A DNA stretch of 54,977 nt from Ignavibacteriae bacterium HGW-Ignavibacteriae-1 (GTDB lineage Bacteria; Bacteroidota; Ignavibacteria; Kapaibacteriales; UBA2268). Positions 41,034 to 50,415 of the stretch are shown here, one piece after another. The first letter of the stretch is position 1; each line of letters begins with the position of its first letter. The stretch lies in assembly GCA_002839825.1 (NCBI GenBank), contig PGYU01000002.1:133962-188938 (forward strand), in the 5' to 3' direction. The translations under genes and the position numbers were made by a program. The notes beneath the pieces are model-generated. The model did not search any database. It saw only the letters and a list, made by a program, of their open reading frames with translations, and was not told the origin of the DNA.

Positions 41034-42035
41034 ATGAAAGAAGTTAAAATTGGATTAATTGGTTCGGGGGAAATCGCTCAAAATTTCCACTTGCCGATTC
41101 TGCACCGTTTGCCAAATGTAAAAGTTGTTGCCATTCATGACAAAAACATCACAAAGGCTAAGCTAATTGCTGAAAAATATGATATACCTTATGTATGTGA
41201 GACTTTGAACGATATTCTCGCAATAGATGAATTAGATGCCGTTGATATTTGCACATCTACCGATGCTCACTGCGATATTGCTTTAGCAGCGATTGCTGCC
41301 AAAAAGAATGCACTAATCGAAAAGCCGATTGCTCGAAATTACGAAGAAGCCAAAATGATTGAAGATGCTCTCGTGGGCTCGAAATGCAAAGTCATGATTG
41401 GCACAAACCAACGATTCCGTTATGATGCTAAAATGCTCAAAAACTATGTCCAAATGGGCGAAATTGGTGAAGTATTCTATGTGCAAGGCAGTTGGTTGCA
41501 ACAAAAACGCGGTTCGGAATGGAGACATCAAATCGAAAAATCGGGCGGCGGTGTTTTAGTTGATTTGGGTATTTCGTTGATTGATTCCTTGCTTTGGATT
41601 ACGGGATTTCCCGAAGTCGAGGCTGTTAATGCTTCGATGTTCAAACACAAAACAAAAACAGTCGAAGACGTTTGCATTGCTAATGTCAGATTCAAAAATC
41701 AGAGCATTGCTACTTTGGAAATCAGTTGGTCGCTCTTCAGCAGCCGCAGCAATTTTGCATTTAACGTGTACGGAAGCCAAGGCGCTGCAAAAATTAATCC
41801 CTTGAGATTGTTCAAGAGCGATGGTGACGTTTTCGAGCCGATTGGCAATGCCGAGACACTTTCAAATATTACAATTCATCGAAAATCATTTGATAGCGAA
41901 ATCAAACATTTCGTAAATTCGATTTTGGGCTTAGGTCCAATAATTTCAACAGTCTCTGAAGCTGTTCAAACTATGAGAATTATTGATGCAATGTATTTGT
42001 CGGCACAAACGAACCAAGAAATCAAACTAAGCTAA
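41034..42035 (+). CDS. Gfo/Idh/MocA-family oxidoreductase
   Basis: An NAD(P)-dependent sugar-type oxidoreductase of 333 aa. The Rossmann motif GLIGSGEIAQNFHLPIL lies at the N-terminus and the catalytic EKP motif in LIEKPIARN near 96. The C-terminal half contains GGGVLVDLGISLID and a beta-sheet domain. The substrate (sugar, inositol, biliverdin-like) cannot be inferred. It may be co-transcribed with the heptosyltransferase-like gene upstream (110-nt gap). Its stop abuts that of the giant converging T9SS gene. Confidence 0.9.
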   Translation: MKEVKIGLIGSGEIAQNFHLPILHRLPNVKVVAIHDKNITKAKLIAEKYDIPYVCETLNDILAIDELDAVDICTSTDAHCDIALAAIAAKKNALIEKPIARNYEEAKMIEDALVGSKCKVMIGTNQRFRYDAKMLKNYVQMGEIGEVFYVQGSWLQQKRGSEWRHQIEKSGGGVLVDLGISLIDSLLWITGFPEVEAVNASMFKHKTKTVEDVCIANVRFKNQSIATLEISWSLFSSRSNFAFNVYGSQGAAKINPLRLFKSDGDVFEPIGNAETLSNITIHRKSFDSEIKHFVNSILGLGPIISTVSEAVQTMRIIDAMYLSAQTNQEIKLS

Positions 42036-45000
42036 TTACTTCGCAATCATGATTTGTTGCGTTTCGGAGTATGGTCCTGATTGAATTTCGATAAAATATA
42101 CACCCGAGCTGATGTCCTTGAGATTGATATTCAGTTCGTATTCACCTTTCGATAAATAGCTATCAAGTGGCGTTTCAATTACTTTGCCCAATGAATTTGT
42201 CAATTTAATTGTTGTATGAGCATTAATTGCCACAGTGAAATTCAAGACCATCGAATTGTTTGTAAAGGGATTAGGACTGACGCTTGAGAATTTATATCTG
42301 AGGTCGGACATTTCAAATTGTCTCAAATCATCAACACAAACCGGTTTGATATTGATTTTAGCCGGTGTTGACTCCAATTCAGCGCAATGATTATTTATAG
42401 GGAGCACTTCGATTTCGATTAGCGAATAAGTCATAATGCTATTTGGATAATAGGCATCGAATGACATTTGGAATAATTCTCCTGCGCCGGTCAAAGAATA
42501 CGCACCCAAGGAACGCACTTTAAATTGGTATTGTCCCGCAGTTGAAACGCCCGGAACAGCTTGAATTTCAAATCTTCCCTTCAATAAATCCGATGGAACG
42601 ATGAAATTTTCTGTCGGTTTCAGAATTTGAGCGTCATAATTGATACTGACAATGAATTCGTTCAAATCTGCTTTTTCGAAATCAATATTTGAATTGAAAT
42701 TAGCTTTTACAGTAAATTCTGAACCGATATCCACAGATTGCTCAATCGGCGAAATTTTTATATTGGCAGTATAAAGTATCACTTCGCCAAATAATTTGGC
42801 AGATTTCGCATTTGTCAAATCATTCAAATCAGCATAAATAATTTCTGCAACTGAATTTGAACTTGTTGTTGGAGTATATAAAACCTCTACCGAACGCATC
42901 TCACCGGGCGACAGATTGAAACCATCTACATCTGAAGCATTCGCAAAGGTAAATTCGGCAACGGCTTCCTTAAAGCTAAGCGGCGCAATTTGAACGTCTT
43001 GAGTGCCATTATTGCGTACAGTACTGATTATTACATCTGACGAATTTGAACAGGCTTTGCCCGAACCGCCTTGTACGCTTATTTCTTTGCTTAATCCATA
43101 TCCCAAAAGAGTGATTAAACCATTATCTATTGCATCGCCCACTAATATAATTTCAGAACTGTACGAACCTTCGTTTTCGGGTACGAAATGAACATCAATC
43201 AATATAAATTCACCCGGAGCTAACTTTGTCGGGATTGGAACTAAATCCATATCAATATTGAAACCATTTGAGCCGTATTCATTTTTCATCGTCGAAATTT
43301 CATCGCTGTCGAATTGAAAATCGTAAATCATCAATGTATCTGCAAATTCCCATTCGGAATAGCCCAAATTTTCGACTTTCAATTTGATTTTCTTAGGTGT
43401 AGCATAGCTTCTGACCGGAACAGTATCAAAATCCAAAATCGTATTGCGAATTTTAGGCGCCACACCGAATCCGGCTAACTCCGACTTAGTTTGATTGCCG
43501 AATGTGTCGGTGAAAATCAATGTCAACTTATGATTTCCTAATGTTTCGGGGCGGAATCTGACATCAAACACATGTTCAGAGCCTGCATTAATTGTCAAAT
43601 TGTTGAATTGCAAACGGTTGAACTCGAAAGCTTCGCCATTTAGCTCATCAATTTGCTCAACTTTGCTAATTGTTATTGGTGCATCGCCAGTATTGCGGAT
43701 ACTTAAACCACCGGATTCATTTTCTACAGCATATGGACCAGCCGGAAAATCGAATCTGTGAATGCGGCGTTTGTTCCAATCGAATGATTCTGCCACCAAA
43801 CCGGGTTTCACGCCTCTAGTGTTGATTATCCTGCAAATGCTGTCCTTGGTTGTGGCATCACTCGAAAATATTATTTCATCGCCGTAAGTAGCGTCAGCAA
43901 TTGGAGTAAAGTGAATTGTGAACGAATATTGCTGATTTGGAGCTATAATTAGCGCCCCTTGTGCAAAATCATGTGCGATTTCGACTTCAAAAACATCATT
44001 GACGGGTTGAGTAAATCCAAAAACTTGCAAATCCGAAACGCCTGTATTATTGATTGTCGCCGTAATTGTTTTGGTTTTGCCCATTGTTACATCGCCAAAA
44101 GTTACATCCGGAACTTCGATAACGGGATTACCCACTACAGCTTCGAGATGAGCCAAATAAACAGCACCGCAATTGCCAACATATCCGATTGAATCTACAA
44201 AAACACCATTTGCTGACGCTGTAAATAATACTTCTACCTCAAGCTCTTGCTTCGATTGAATATCTGTAGGCATATCGGGTTTAGTCGTGATTTCAAAACC
44301 CATTGTACCGGATTTGAGCTTGATGTCTTTTATCGCGAATGCAGAATCGGAATTGTTCTTAATTTTAATAGTTCTGCGGCTTGTTTCATATTGCTTCATC
44401 GAACCAAAAAATTCAAGAGCCGGTTTGGCTGCAATTTTTGGAGCAGTATATCTTATGACAACACTGCGCGTATTCACAGCTTGGTCCCAAAAAGTAAGTA
44501 CAGCGGTAGCATCTTCGTTAATATTTTGAACTCTTAATTTCCAATTCATTTCCGATGTAATTCCCGGAATGATTTTGTCAAATTCAGCGTTGATAATATT
44601 ATCAGATTCATTGGAGTGATAAATTAAACCTGCAAGATTCGACCTCACTGAAGCATCCTTTGGCAAATCTGTAGACTTGCCGGTTATGACTCCCATGCAA
44701 TCTATGCTCCACGTAACTTCGGGTGCAAGAGTGTCTTCGGGATTCAATCCTGACGCAAGCTTGAGCCCGGCGGGATAGCCGTATGATTCTTTTTCGTTGT
44801 TGCCAATCAAATAAGCCATAAATTTATGTTCATCAGAACTGACATCAAAAGTGCCGTAATCGGGCAACTTTACCGTAATTTGCATTTTATCTTTTTCGCC
44901 ATCGGAATTGAAATCGCCTGTAATAACGGGATTCATATCCTTGATTCTCGACTTTTGGAATTGGGTTCCGTCATAATGCCCCACGTAAATATCATCGGGG

Positions 45001-46247
45001 ATTGTTGATTCTACATTGGTTTCGGTAACTAAAGTCAAATAATTGGAATTGAATTTTGAATCGTTTGGCAATCCGGGCAAAATGAAACGCACATTACTTT
45101 GGGAATGAACGTCAGCACCCAAAATTGACATAAAAGGAGCACCCGAAGGCAATGGCAAACCGTCTTCGACGACGCCGGTATTGTACATGATGACCATAGT
45201 CGGCTTGTCGGATTTTAAGTTGTCGCCTTTTCCGGTTTTGAAATCACTATCAGGGCGAATCTCGATAAATCCTTCGCCCAAAATACCACCGGCAGTATTA
45301 ATCGTTGCCGCAGGAATTCCGTTTATGTTGATATTTGTGTTGTTTTGCGATGCAAACACCCGCAGCAAAGGACTATACTTTCGCCCGGGGAATTTTGAAA
45401 TCATGTAATTTGTAGCCCAAAATTTTGTGGGCAGCATTTGTTCCAAAATGTAACCACAATGCTTATTTTCCATCGGAACATTAGAGCATTGGTTTGCTGT
45501 AAGCACCGAAACAGGGAAATTGGACGAGACTTTGCTTCCGCTCAAATCGCTATTTCGACCCATAGATGAAAATAGCCATACGTCGCCGCTGTTTAATGTT
45601 TTCTTAACTGTTTGTCCTGCTGTAAGCCCATCAGATGTAGATGAAGATGCCGTTCCACCCATTTCAAAAGTAACTTCAGTTCCATCGAAAGGTGCTACGA
45701 TTCCCGCAAGAGACGGGAATGAATTATAAGTTGGATAGTATTGCGAAGCATCGCCATATGATGCAATTTGATATTCTGTTCCTAAAGCTGAGGTCGGAAG
45801 TGCCAAACAACCTTCTGAAGATTGCTTATATCGTACAACAACAAAAAGCGTAATCGGATTATCGGAAATCACCTTGATGGCACTATTTCGGAAAATATTG
45901 CTCTCGACTACAGGGTCAAATGCGGTTTTTAGATATGGTTGAGCGATTTCGGGTAAAATTGAAATAACATCAGGAGTGTTAGCTGCTAAGTTGATATTGC
46001 GAGTATAGCCTTTGCCGGCGACAGTTACAGTGATTTTGCTGTCCCAAGGCGATGAAATGAATAATTTGACAAAATCATCCGTACTTGAATTTTCTGTCAA
46101 ACCCGGAGGAATTGTCAGCCAAAACTCAGTGCCGTAGTTACTGCCTTTGACAAATTCGGGCAATGACTGCAAAAGCTCCTCATCAGTCTGTGAAAAGACA
46201 GAATTGAACCCGCAGAAAATAATCAAAAGTGTAATAATTTGCTTCAT
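42036..46247 (-). CDS. Large T9SS surface protein with IgGFc-binding-like and choice-of-anchor domains
   Basis: A 1403-aa exported protein. The signal peptide (1-19) is followed by a domain at about 35-400 like the N-terminal IgGFc-binding region of mucin-related proteins (NYGTEFWLTIPP, ILEQMLPTKFWATNY, VRFILPGLPNDSK). Beta-rich ASH/choice-of-anchor-like repeats (about 600-1120) contain repeated L-x-F/I-x-NTG motifs. A cohesin-like fold may occupy about 1160-1280 (ISPIEQSVDIGSEFTVKANF, YQFKVRSLG, GELFQMSFDAYYP). A T9SS type A sorting domain ends it (SPNPFTNNSMVLNFTV ... DISSGVYFIEIQS). It probably acts in adhesion or matrix binding. I start at ATG 46247 (MKQIITLLII); an ATG 21 nt upstream is less signal-like. 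Confidence 0.88.
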   Translation of the reverse strand: MKQIITLLIIFCGFNSVFSQTDEELLQSLPEFVKGSNYGTEFWLTIPPGLTENSSTDDFVKLFISSPWDSKITVTVAGKGYTRNINLAANTPDVISILPEIAQPYLKTAFDPVVESNIFRNSAIKVISDNPITLFVVVRYKQSSEGCLALPTSALGTEYQIASYGDASQYYPTYNSFPSLAGIVAPFDGTEVTFEMGGTASSSTSDGLTAGQTVKKTLNSGDVWLFSSMGRNSDLSGSKVSSNFPVSVLTANQCSNVPMENKHCGYILEQMLPTKFWATNYMISKFPGRKYSPLLRVFASQNNTNININGIPAATINTAGGILGEGFIEIRPDSDFKTGKGDNLKSDKPTMVIMYNTGVVEDGLPLPSGAPFMSILGADVHSQSNVRFILPGLPNDSKFNSNYLTLVTETNVESTIPDDIYVGHYDGTQFQKSRIKDMNPVITGDFNSDGEKDKMQITVKLPDYGTFDVSSDEHKFMAYLIGNNEKESYGYPAGLKLASGLNPEDTLAPEVTWSIDCMGVITGKSTDLPKDASVRSNLAGLIYHSNESDNIINAEFDKIIPGITSEMNWKLRVQNINEDATAVLTFWDQAVNTRSVVIRYTAPKIAAKPALEFFGSMKQYETSRRTIKIKNNSDSAFAIKDIKLKSGTMGFEITTKPDMPTDIQSKQELEVEVLFTASANGVFVDSIGYVGNCGAVYLAHLEAVVGNPVIEVPDVTFGDVTMGKTKTITATINNTGVSDLQVFGFTQPVNDVFEVEIAHDFAQGALIIAPNQQYSFTIHFTPIADATYGDEIIFSSDATTKDSICRIINTRGVKPGLVAESFDWNKRRIHRFDFPAGPYAVENESGGLSIRNTGDAPITISKVEQIDELNGEAFEFNRLQFNNLTINAGSEHVFDVRFRPETLGNHKLTLIFTDTFGNQTKSELAGFGVAPKIRNTILDFDTVPVRSYATPKKIKLKVENLGYSEWEFADTLMIYDFQFDSDEISTMKNEYGSNGFNIDMDLVPIPTKLAPGEFILIDVHFVPENEGSYSSEIILVGDAIDNGLITLLGYGLSKEISVQGGSGKACSNSSDVIISTVRNNGTQDVQIAPLSFKEAVAEFTFANASDVDGFNLSPGEMRSVEVLYTPTTSSNSVAEIIYADLNDLTNAKSAKLFGEVILYTANIKISPIEQSVDIGSEFTVKANFNSNIDFEKADLNEFIVSINYDAQILKPTENFIVPSDLLKGRFEIQAVPGVSTAGQYQFKVRSLGAYSLTGAGELFQMSFDAYYPNSIMTYSLIEIEVLPINNHCAELESTPAKINIKPVCVDDLRQFEMSDLRYKFSSVSPNPFTNNSMVLNFTVAINAHTTIKLTNSLGKVIETPLDSYLSKGEYELNINLKDISSGVYFIEIQSGPYSETQQIMIAK

Positions 46248-46356
46248 AATTCTTTCCAAAATCGTCATTTAGCTCACAATTAATTAAAAATACGAAAAAA
46301 ATATCGTATTCCTATATATAATGACACATGAAAAGGCAAAATGTTCCGAAAATATT

Positions 46357-47145
46357 TTATTTTTTTTGCGATCTGAAAATAAAATACAAGCCAATCAATA
46401 CCAAAGGTATGCTCAAAAACTGTCCCATCTTGAATGAATCGTCTGTTTCGAAGGATGCTTGAGCAGTTTTGAAATATTCCCAAAAGAATCGTGAGCCGAA
46501 AATCGTTGTCAAAAATATTCCAAATAATAAACCCTTGGGAGTATTTTGTTTGTACTTGTTGTACAGAGCATATAAGAATACAAATATTGCCAGATATGTA
46601 AATGCTTCATAAAGTTGGACTGGATGTCGCGGGATATTATCAATATTGCTGAAAATTATCGCCCAAGGCACATCTGCCGGCAATCCGAGTATTTCGGAAT
46701 TGAAAAAATTGCCCATACGAATAAAAAATCCTGCCAAAGCAATGACAATAACGATTCTATCCAAAATCCACATAATATCTATGTCTGCTCGCTTACGAGC
46801 GTAAAGCCAAAGAGCAAAAACAATACCCACAGCCGCACCGTGACTTGCTAATCCACCTTGCCAAATAAACAGAATTTTAATAGGGTCTGCAAGGTAAATC
46901 TCAGGTTCGTAGAACAGGCAATGCCCCAACCGTGCACCGATTATAGTTGACAAAATCATCGTTATAGACAAAGCATCAAGGTCTTGCTGAGTTTTGCGTT
47001 CGATTTTGAAAATTCTTGCCATTATGAAATAGCCAATTACAAATCCCATTGCAAATAATAAACCGTACCATCTTGGTGCAACCGGACCTAATGAAAAAAT
47101 CTCGGGAGATATACTCCAGTCAATATACGCTAAAACATTCATCAT
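46357..47145 (-). CDS. lgt: Prolipoprotein diacylglyceryl transferase
   Basis: Transfers a diacylglycerol from phosphatidylglycerol to the lipobox cysteine of prolipoproteins at the inner membrane. The 262-aa protein has about seven membrane helices. Diagnostic segments are HGAAVGIVFALWLYARK, DRIVIVIALAGFFIRMGNFFNSEILG and PRHPVQLYEAFTYL. The start is ambiguous between two adjacent ATGs (47145 and 47142). It lies 4 nt after nadK. Its substrates are likely the lipoproteins encoded elsewhere in this window. Confidence 0.93.
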   Translation of the reverse strand: MMNVLAYIDWSISPEIFSLGPVAPRWYGLLFAMGFVIGYFIMARIFKIERKTQQDLDALSITMILSTIIGARLGHCLFYEPEIYLADPIKILFIWQGGLASHGAAVGIVFALWLYARKRADIDIMWILDRIVIVIALAGFFIRMGNFFNSEILGLPADVPWAIIFSNIDNIPRHPVQLYEAFTYLAIFVFLYALYNKYKQNTPKGLLFGIFLTTIFGSRFFWEYFKTAQASFETDDSFKMGQFLSIPLVLIGLYFIFRSQKK

Positions 47146-47149
47146 TAAT

Positions 47150-48028
47150 CTACGTAATTTTTGTTGTATTTAAAGTATTAGCTGCCCAAAGCATCTTAGT
47201 GCGTAAGACATCATAATATGAGCTGTCGTGTGGTTTGATTAATTTAACGCGTGATTCGGATAAAGAAATTTTCACATCGTCATTGACATCAAGCATCGTA
47301 ACTGTTTCGCCATCCGCTACAAGGATTGCTCCGCCGCCGGCTTCGGTAATATGGCAGGAAATGCAGTTATTATCGGGGATTACCAATGGTCGCAATGTCA
47401 AAGTATGTGGCGAAATCGGGGTAATGCAAATCACTTTTGCCGATGGTGCGATAATTGGTCCCGAACAAGACAAGGAATAAGCGGTCGAACCGGTTGGCGT
47501 AGTGATGATAATTCCATCTGCACGATAGTCGCCGACAAAGTGTTCGTCGGAAAAGACTTTTGCAGTAATCATTTTTGAAGTGTCTTTCTTTTCAATCACA
47601 AAATCATTGATAGCGTAAAAAATCTTTCCTCCGATTGAAGTTTCGAGCACAGAGCGGTCAACTACTCTATAGTTACCGTCCAACAAATCTTTTATTGACT
47701 TTTCTAAATTCTCGACAGAATACTCGGCTAAGAAACCCAATTTCCCAACATTAAAACCCATTATCGGGATATTAGCATTCAACAGTAATCTGGCAATCGT
47801 TAGTAGCGTGCCATCGCCTCCGAAGGAAATAATCATGTCGGCGTGTTTTTCATATTCGCTTATGTCATGCAACTTCACTTTCGACTTGACATCGGGGTCA
47901 AGTGTTATATAAAGTTCATTTCTGACGATACAATCAGCACCGCTGTTGATGATTAAATCTACAGCCCTACGTGCATGAAATTTTGCCTCAGGCTTGTCTT
48001 TGTTTGCATAAATAGCGATTCTTTTCAT
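47150..48028 (-). CDS. nadK: NAD kinase
   Basis: Phosphorylates NAD to NADP. The 292-aa protein has the kinase motif SFGGDGTLLTIARLL near residue 67, the NE/D loop (NDFVIEKKD), and TTPTGSTAYSLSCSGPIIAP, which binds the nucleotide, followed by ITPISPHTLTLRPLV. The length is normal. It sits between pfkA (20 nt) and lgt (4 nt) on the minus strand, in what looks like one operon. Confidence 0.96.
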   Translation of the reverse strand: MKRIAIYANKDKPEAKFHARRAVDLIINSGADCIVRNELYITLDPDVKSKVKLHDISEYEKHADMIISFGGDGTLLTIARLLLNANIPIMGFNVGKLGFLAEYSVENLEKSIKDLLDGNYRVVDRSVLETSIGGKIFYAINDFVIEKKDTSKMITAKVFSDEHFVGDYRADGIIITTPTGSTAYSLSCSGPIIAPSAKVICITPISPHTLTLRPLVIPDNNCISCHITEAGGGAILVADGETVTMLDVNDDVKISLSESRVKLIKPHDSSYYDVLRTKMLWAANTLNTTKIT

Positions 48029-48048
48029 TAGCTAAACTTCATATAATT

Positions 48049-49008
48049 TTATGCCAAAATATCGGCAAGTTCGTGGAAATAAGACTTCAAAGGCTTAACT
48101 TTCGACCACGTGTCTAAAAGTGGAGTATTAGTAATTTCGTTATGAATTCTACCTATCATAATGTCTGTTTTGCCATCAAGAATTGCATCAACCGCTGCTA
48201 CACCAAGATGACTTGCGAGCACTCTATCGCGAACGCCCGGGCTGCCACCACGTTGAATATGCCCCAAGATTGTGACTTTAGTATCCACTTCGTATAAATC
48301 ATGCAATTTCTTGGCAATTTCTGTTGCTCCGCCTTCTTCATCACCTTCTCCAACGAGAATGATTGTGCGTCTTTTTTTGCCTTGCTTTAAAATTCTCTGA
48401 TAAAGCATGTCCATGTTTGTTACAGTTTCAGGGACTGCGATATATTCTGCGCCGCATGCAATACCTACATCCATAGCGATGAAACCTGCATGACGCCCCA
48501 TAACTTCAATCAGGAACACTCTTCCGTGCGAATCCGCTGTATCGCGTATCCGGTCAATAGCTTCGGTAGCAGTATTAACCGCAGTATCGTAACCGATTGT
48601 ATAGAATGTGCCGTACAAATCATTGTCAATAGTGCCCGGAGTGCCTATCACTTGGATTTTATGTTCTTCCCATAAAGCGTGTAGCCCTCTGAACGTGCCA
48701 TCACCACCGCAACCGATTAATCCTTCTATGCCATTTTCTTTCATTCGTGCTGCCGCAGCTGCTCTGCCACCCGGATTCATAAATTCTTTTGAACGAGCTG
48801 TCCGAAGGATTGTCCCACCGCGCGAAATTATGTTTGCAGTAGATTTTCTGTCCATCTTGATAAATTCGCCGTCAATTAGCCCCGAAAAGCCATTCTCCAC
48901 GCCATAAATTTCGAGCCCGTGATGCAATGATGCTCGGACTACTGCTCTGATATGAGCATTCATTCCGGGCGCATCTCCACCACTTGTTAATAATGCAATT
49001 CTTCTCAT
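48049..49008 (-). CDS. pfkA: ATP-dependent 6-phosphofructokinase
   Basis: Phosphorylates fructose-6-phosphate in glycolysis. The 319-aa protein matches the short bacterial type: TSGGDAPGMN, GCGGDGTFRG with Gly104 (the residue that favours ATP; the pyrophosphate-type enzymes have Asp there), PGTIDNDLYGT with catalytic Asp128, and VMGRHAGFIA. It should be the ATP-dependent, allosteric enzyme. It is the first gene of the pfkA-nadK-lgt cluster. Confidence 0.95.
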   Translation of the reverse strand: MRRIALLTSGGDAPGMNAHIRAVVRASLHHGLEIYGVENGFSGLIDGEFIKMDRKSTANIISRGGTILRTARSKEFMNPGGRAAAAARMKENGIEGLIGCGGDGTFRGLHALWEEHKIQVIGTPGTIDNDLYGTFYTIGYDTAVNTATEAIDRIRDTADSHGRVFLIEVMGRHAGFIAMDVGIACGAEYIAVPETVTNMDMLYQRILKQGKKRRTIILVGEGDEEGGATEIAKKLHDLYEVDTKVTILGHIQRGGSPGVRDRVLASHLGVAAVDAILDGKTDIMIGRIHNEITNTPLLDTWSKVKPLKSYFHELADILA

Positions 49009-49088
49009 TTTTTATTTCTTATCTGATTTTAATTTATTTTTAAAACTAATAATAATTTTATTATTATAAAAATCCAATTTGTGTTAAT

Positions 49089-49976
49089 TTAGTAACCGAA
49101 ATTCTTCAATTTAGATTTATCATTTCGCCAATTTTGCCTGACTTTGACGAAAAGTTCAAGATAAATGTTGGTTCTCAAATGGTCTTCTATCATACGACGA
49201 GAAGTTTCTCCAATTTGTTTGATTTTGTTTCCGTCAGTACCCACAACGATTTTCTTTTGTGATTCACGTTCCACCACGATATCGGCGGAAATGTACCATT
49301 TGCCGTTTTCTCGCTCTTTGAATTCATTGATTTGAACTTCGGTAGAGTAGGGAATTTCGTCTGCAAAAATAGTGAAAACGTTTTCGCGGATTAGTTCGGA
49401 AACAAAAAATCTTTCGGGCAGGGTGCTCAAAAGGTCGGAATCAAAATAGAAGGGGCTTTCGGGCAATAATTCCTTGATTACCTGAACTAATTTCTTAATG
49501 TTATCCTTGTACAATGCGGACATTGGGACAATATCGTTGAAAATGCCCATCTTGTGATACTTTGCAATCATTGGCAAAGCCGCTTTTTTCGTGCTTAATG
49601 AATCAATTTTATTAAGCACAAGAATTGTTTGCCCTTTGAAATTTTTGACAATTTCGAGCAATTTTTCGTCAATTTCTTCCGGTTCTTGTTTTTCCAAATC
49701 AGATACAAGCACCAAAACATCGCTTTCGGCGACAGATTCGGCAACATAATCCATCATGAATTCTTGCATCATGTAGCGTGGCTTAAGCAATCCCGGAGTA
49801 TCAGCAAAGACTATTTGGTAATCATCTTCGGTCAAAATGCCCAAGATTTTCCGCCTCGTAGTCTGAGGCTTGGGATTGGTAATAGAGAGTTTAGTACCCA
49901 GCAATGCATTCAACAGGGTGGATTTCCCTGTGTTTGGTTTGCCGATAATCGAAACAAATCCGGCACGTGTTTGCAT
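49089..49976 (-). CDS. era: GTPase Era
   Basis: A ribosome-assembly GTPase of 295 aa that binds the 3' end of 16S rRNA. G1 is GKPNTGKST, G2/switch I the TTRRK region, G3 DTPGLLKP, and G4 NKID. The C-terminal KH domain (about 200-295) includes VVGTDGNKIKQIGETSR, the RNA-binding GxxG-type loop. It is preceded by a small DUF3098 gene 7 nt upstream. Confidence 0.96.
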   Translation of the reverse strand: MQTRAGFVSIIGKPNTGKSTLLNALLGTKLSITNPKPQTTRRKILGILTEDDYQIVFADTPGLLKPRYMMQEFMMDYVAESVAESDVLVLVSDLEKQEPEEIDEKLLEIVKNFKGQTILVLNKIDSLSTKKAALPMIAKYHKMGIFNDIVPMSALYKDNIKKLVQVIKELLPESPFYFDSDLLSTLPERFFVSELIRENVFTIFADEIPYSTEVQINEFKERENGKWYISADIVVERESQKKIVVGTDGNKIKQIGETSRRMIEDHLRTNIYLELFVKVRQNWRNDKSKLKNFGY

Positions 49977-49983
49977 AGTGGTA

Positions 49984-50262
49984 CTAATTTTCTGTTTGCT
50001 TGTTGCCGAATTGCTTCAGTAACGCAAATGGTATCAACACAAAATATCCGATTACAAGAAGCATCGGTGCTACTTTCACAGCCCATGGGTTGTTCCATTT
50101 GCCGTCAATCGTTGCCGGGTCTTCAGTTATACCCGTTGCCATCAACAGATAACCTAATACAATCACGCCAATTGCAATCGCAAACAGCTTGAAGTTTCCT
50201 GCTTTAAGCGGGAATTCCCAAATTACTTTTTTAGCTGTACTTTTAATTACCTTTTTTGCCAT
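49984..50262 (-). CDS. DUF3098-type small membrane protein
   Basis: A 92-aa protein with two predicted transmembrane helices (about 26-43 and 62-84) joined by a short loop (TEDPATIDGKWNNPWAVKVAP), matching the DUF3098 family found in Bacteroidota. Function is unknown. In many relatives a DUF3098 gene lies between ftsX and uppP; here it precedes era instead. Confidence 0.8.
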   Translation of the reverse strand: MAKKVIKSTAKKVIWEFPLKAGNFKLFAIAIGVIVLGYLLMATGITEDPATIDGKWNNPWAVKVAPMLLVIGYFVLIPFALLKQFGNKQTEN

Positions 50263-50415
50263 AGCTCAATCCGTATTTTTCCAAAGTTCAAAGATAATAA
50301 TATTTTATCAAATGCAAGTATATTTTCACATTTACAAATATAAATGGGCTCTATCAAATTATTTTTTCGTTTATTTGCTGTTTGGGACTTTTACGTTATT
50401 ATAAAACAATAGGTT

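Noticed and set aside
46285-46315. AATACGA/TCGTATT hairpin after lgt as a terminator
   Set aside because: The stem is short and AT-rich and no distinct T-run follows, so it is too weak to call.
49629-50192. 187-aa open frame antisense to era and DUF3098
   Set aside because: It spans two real genes on the other strand and shows no domain.
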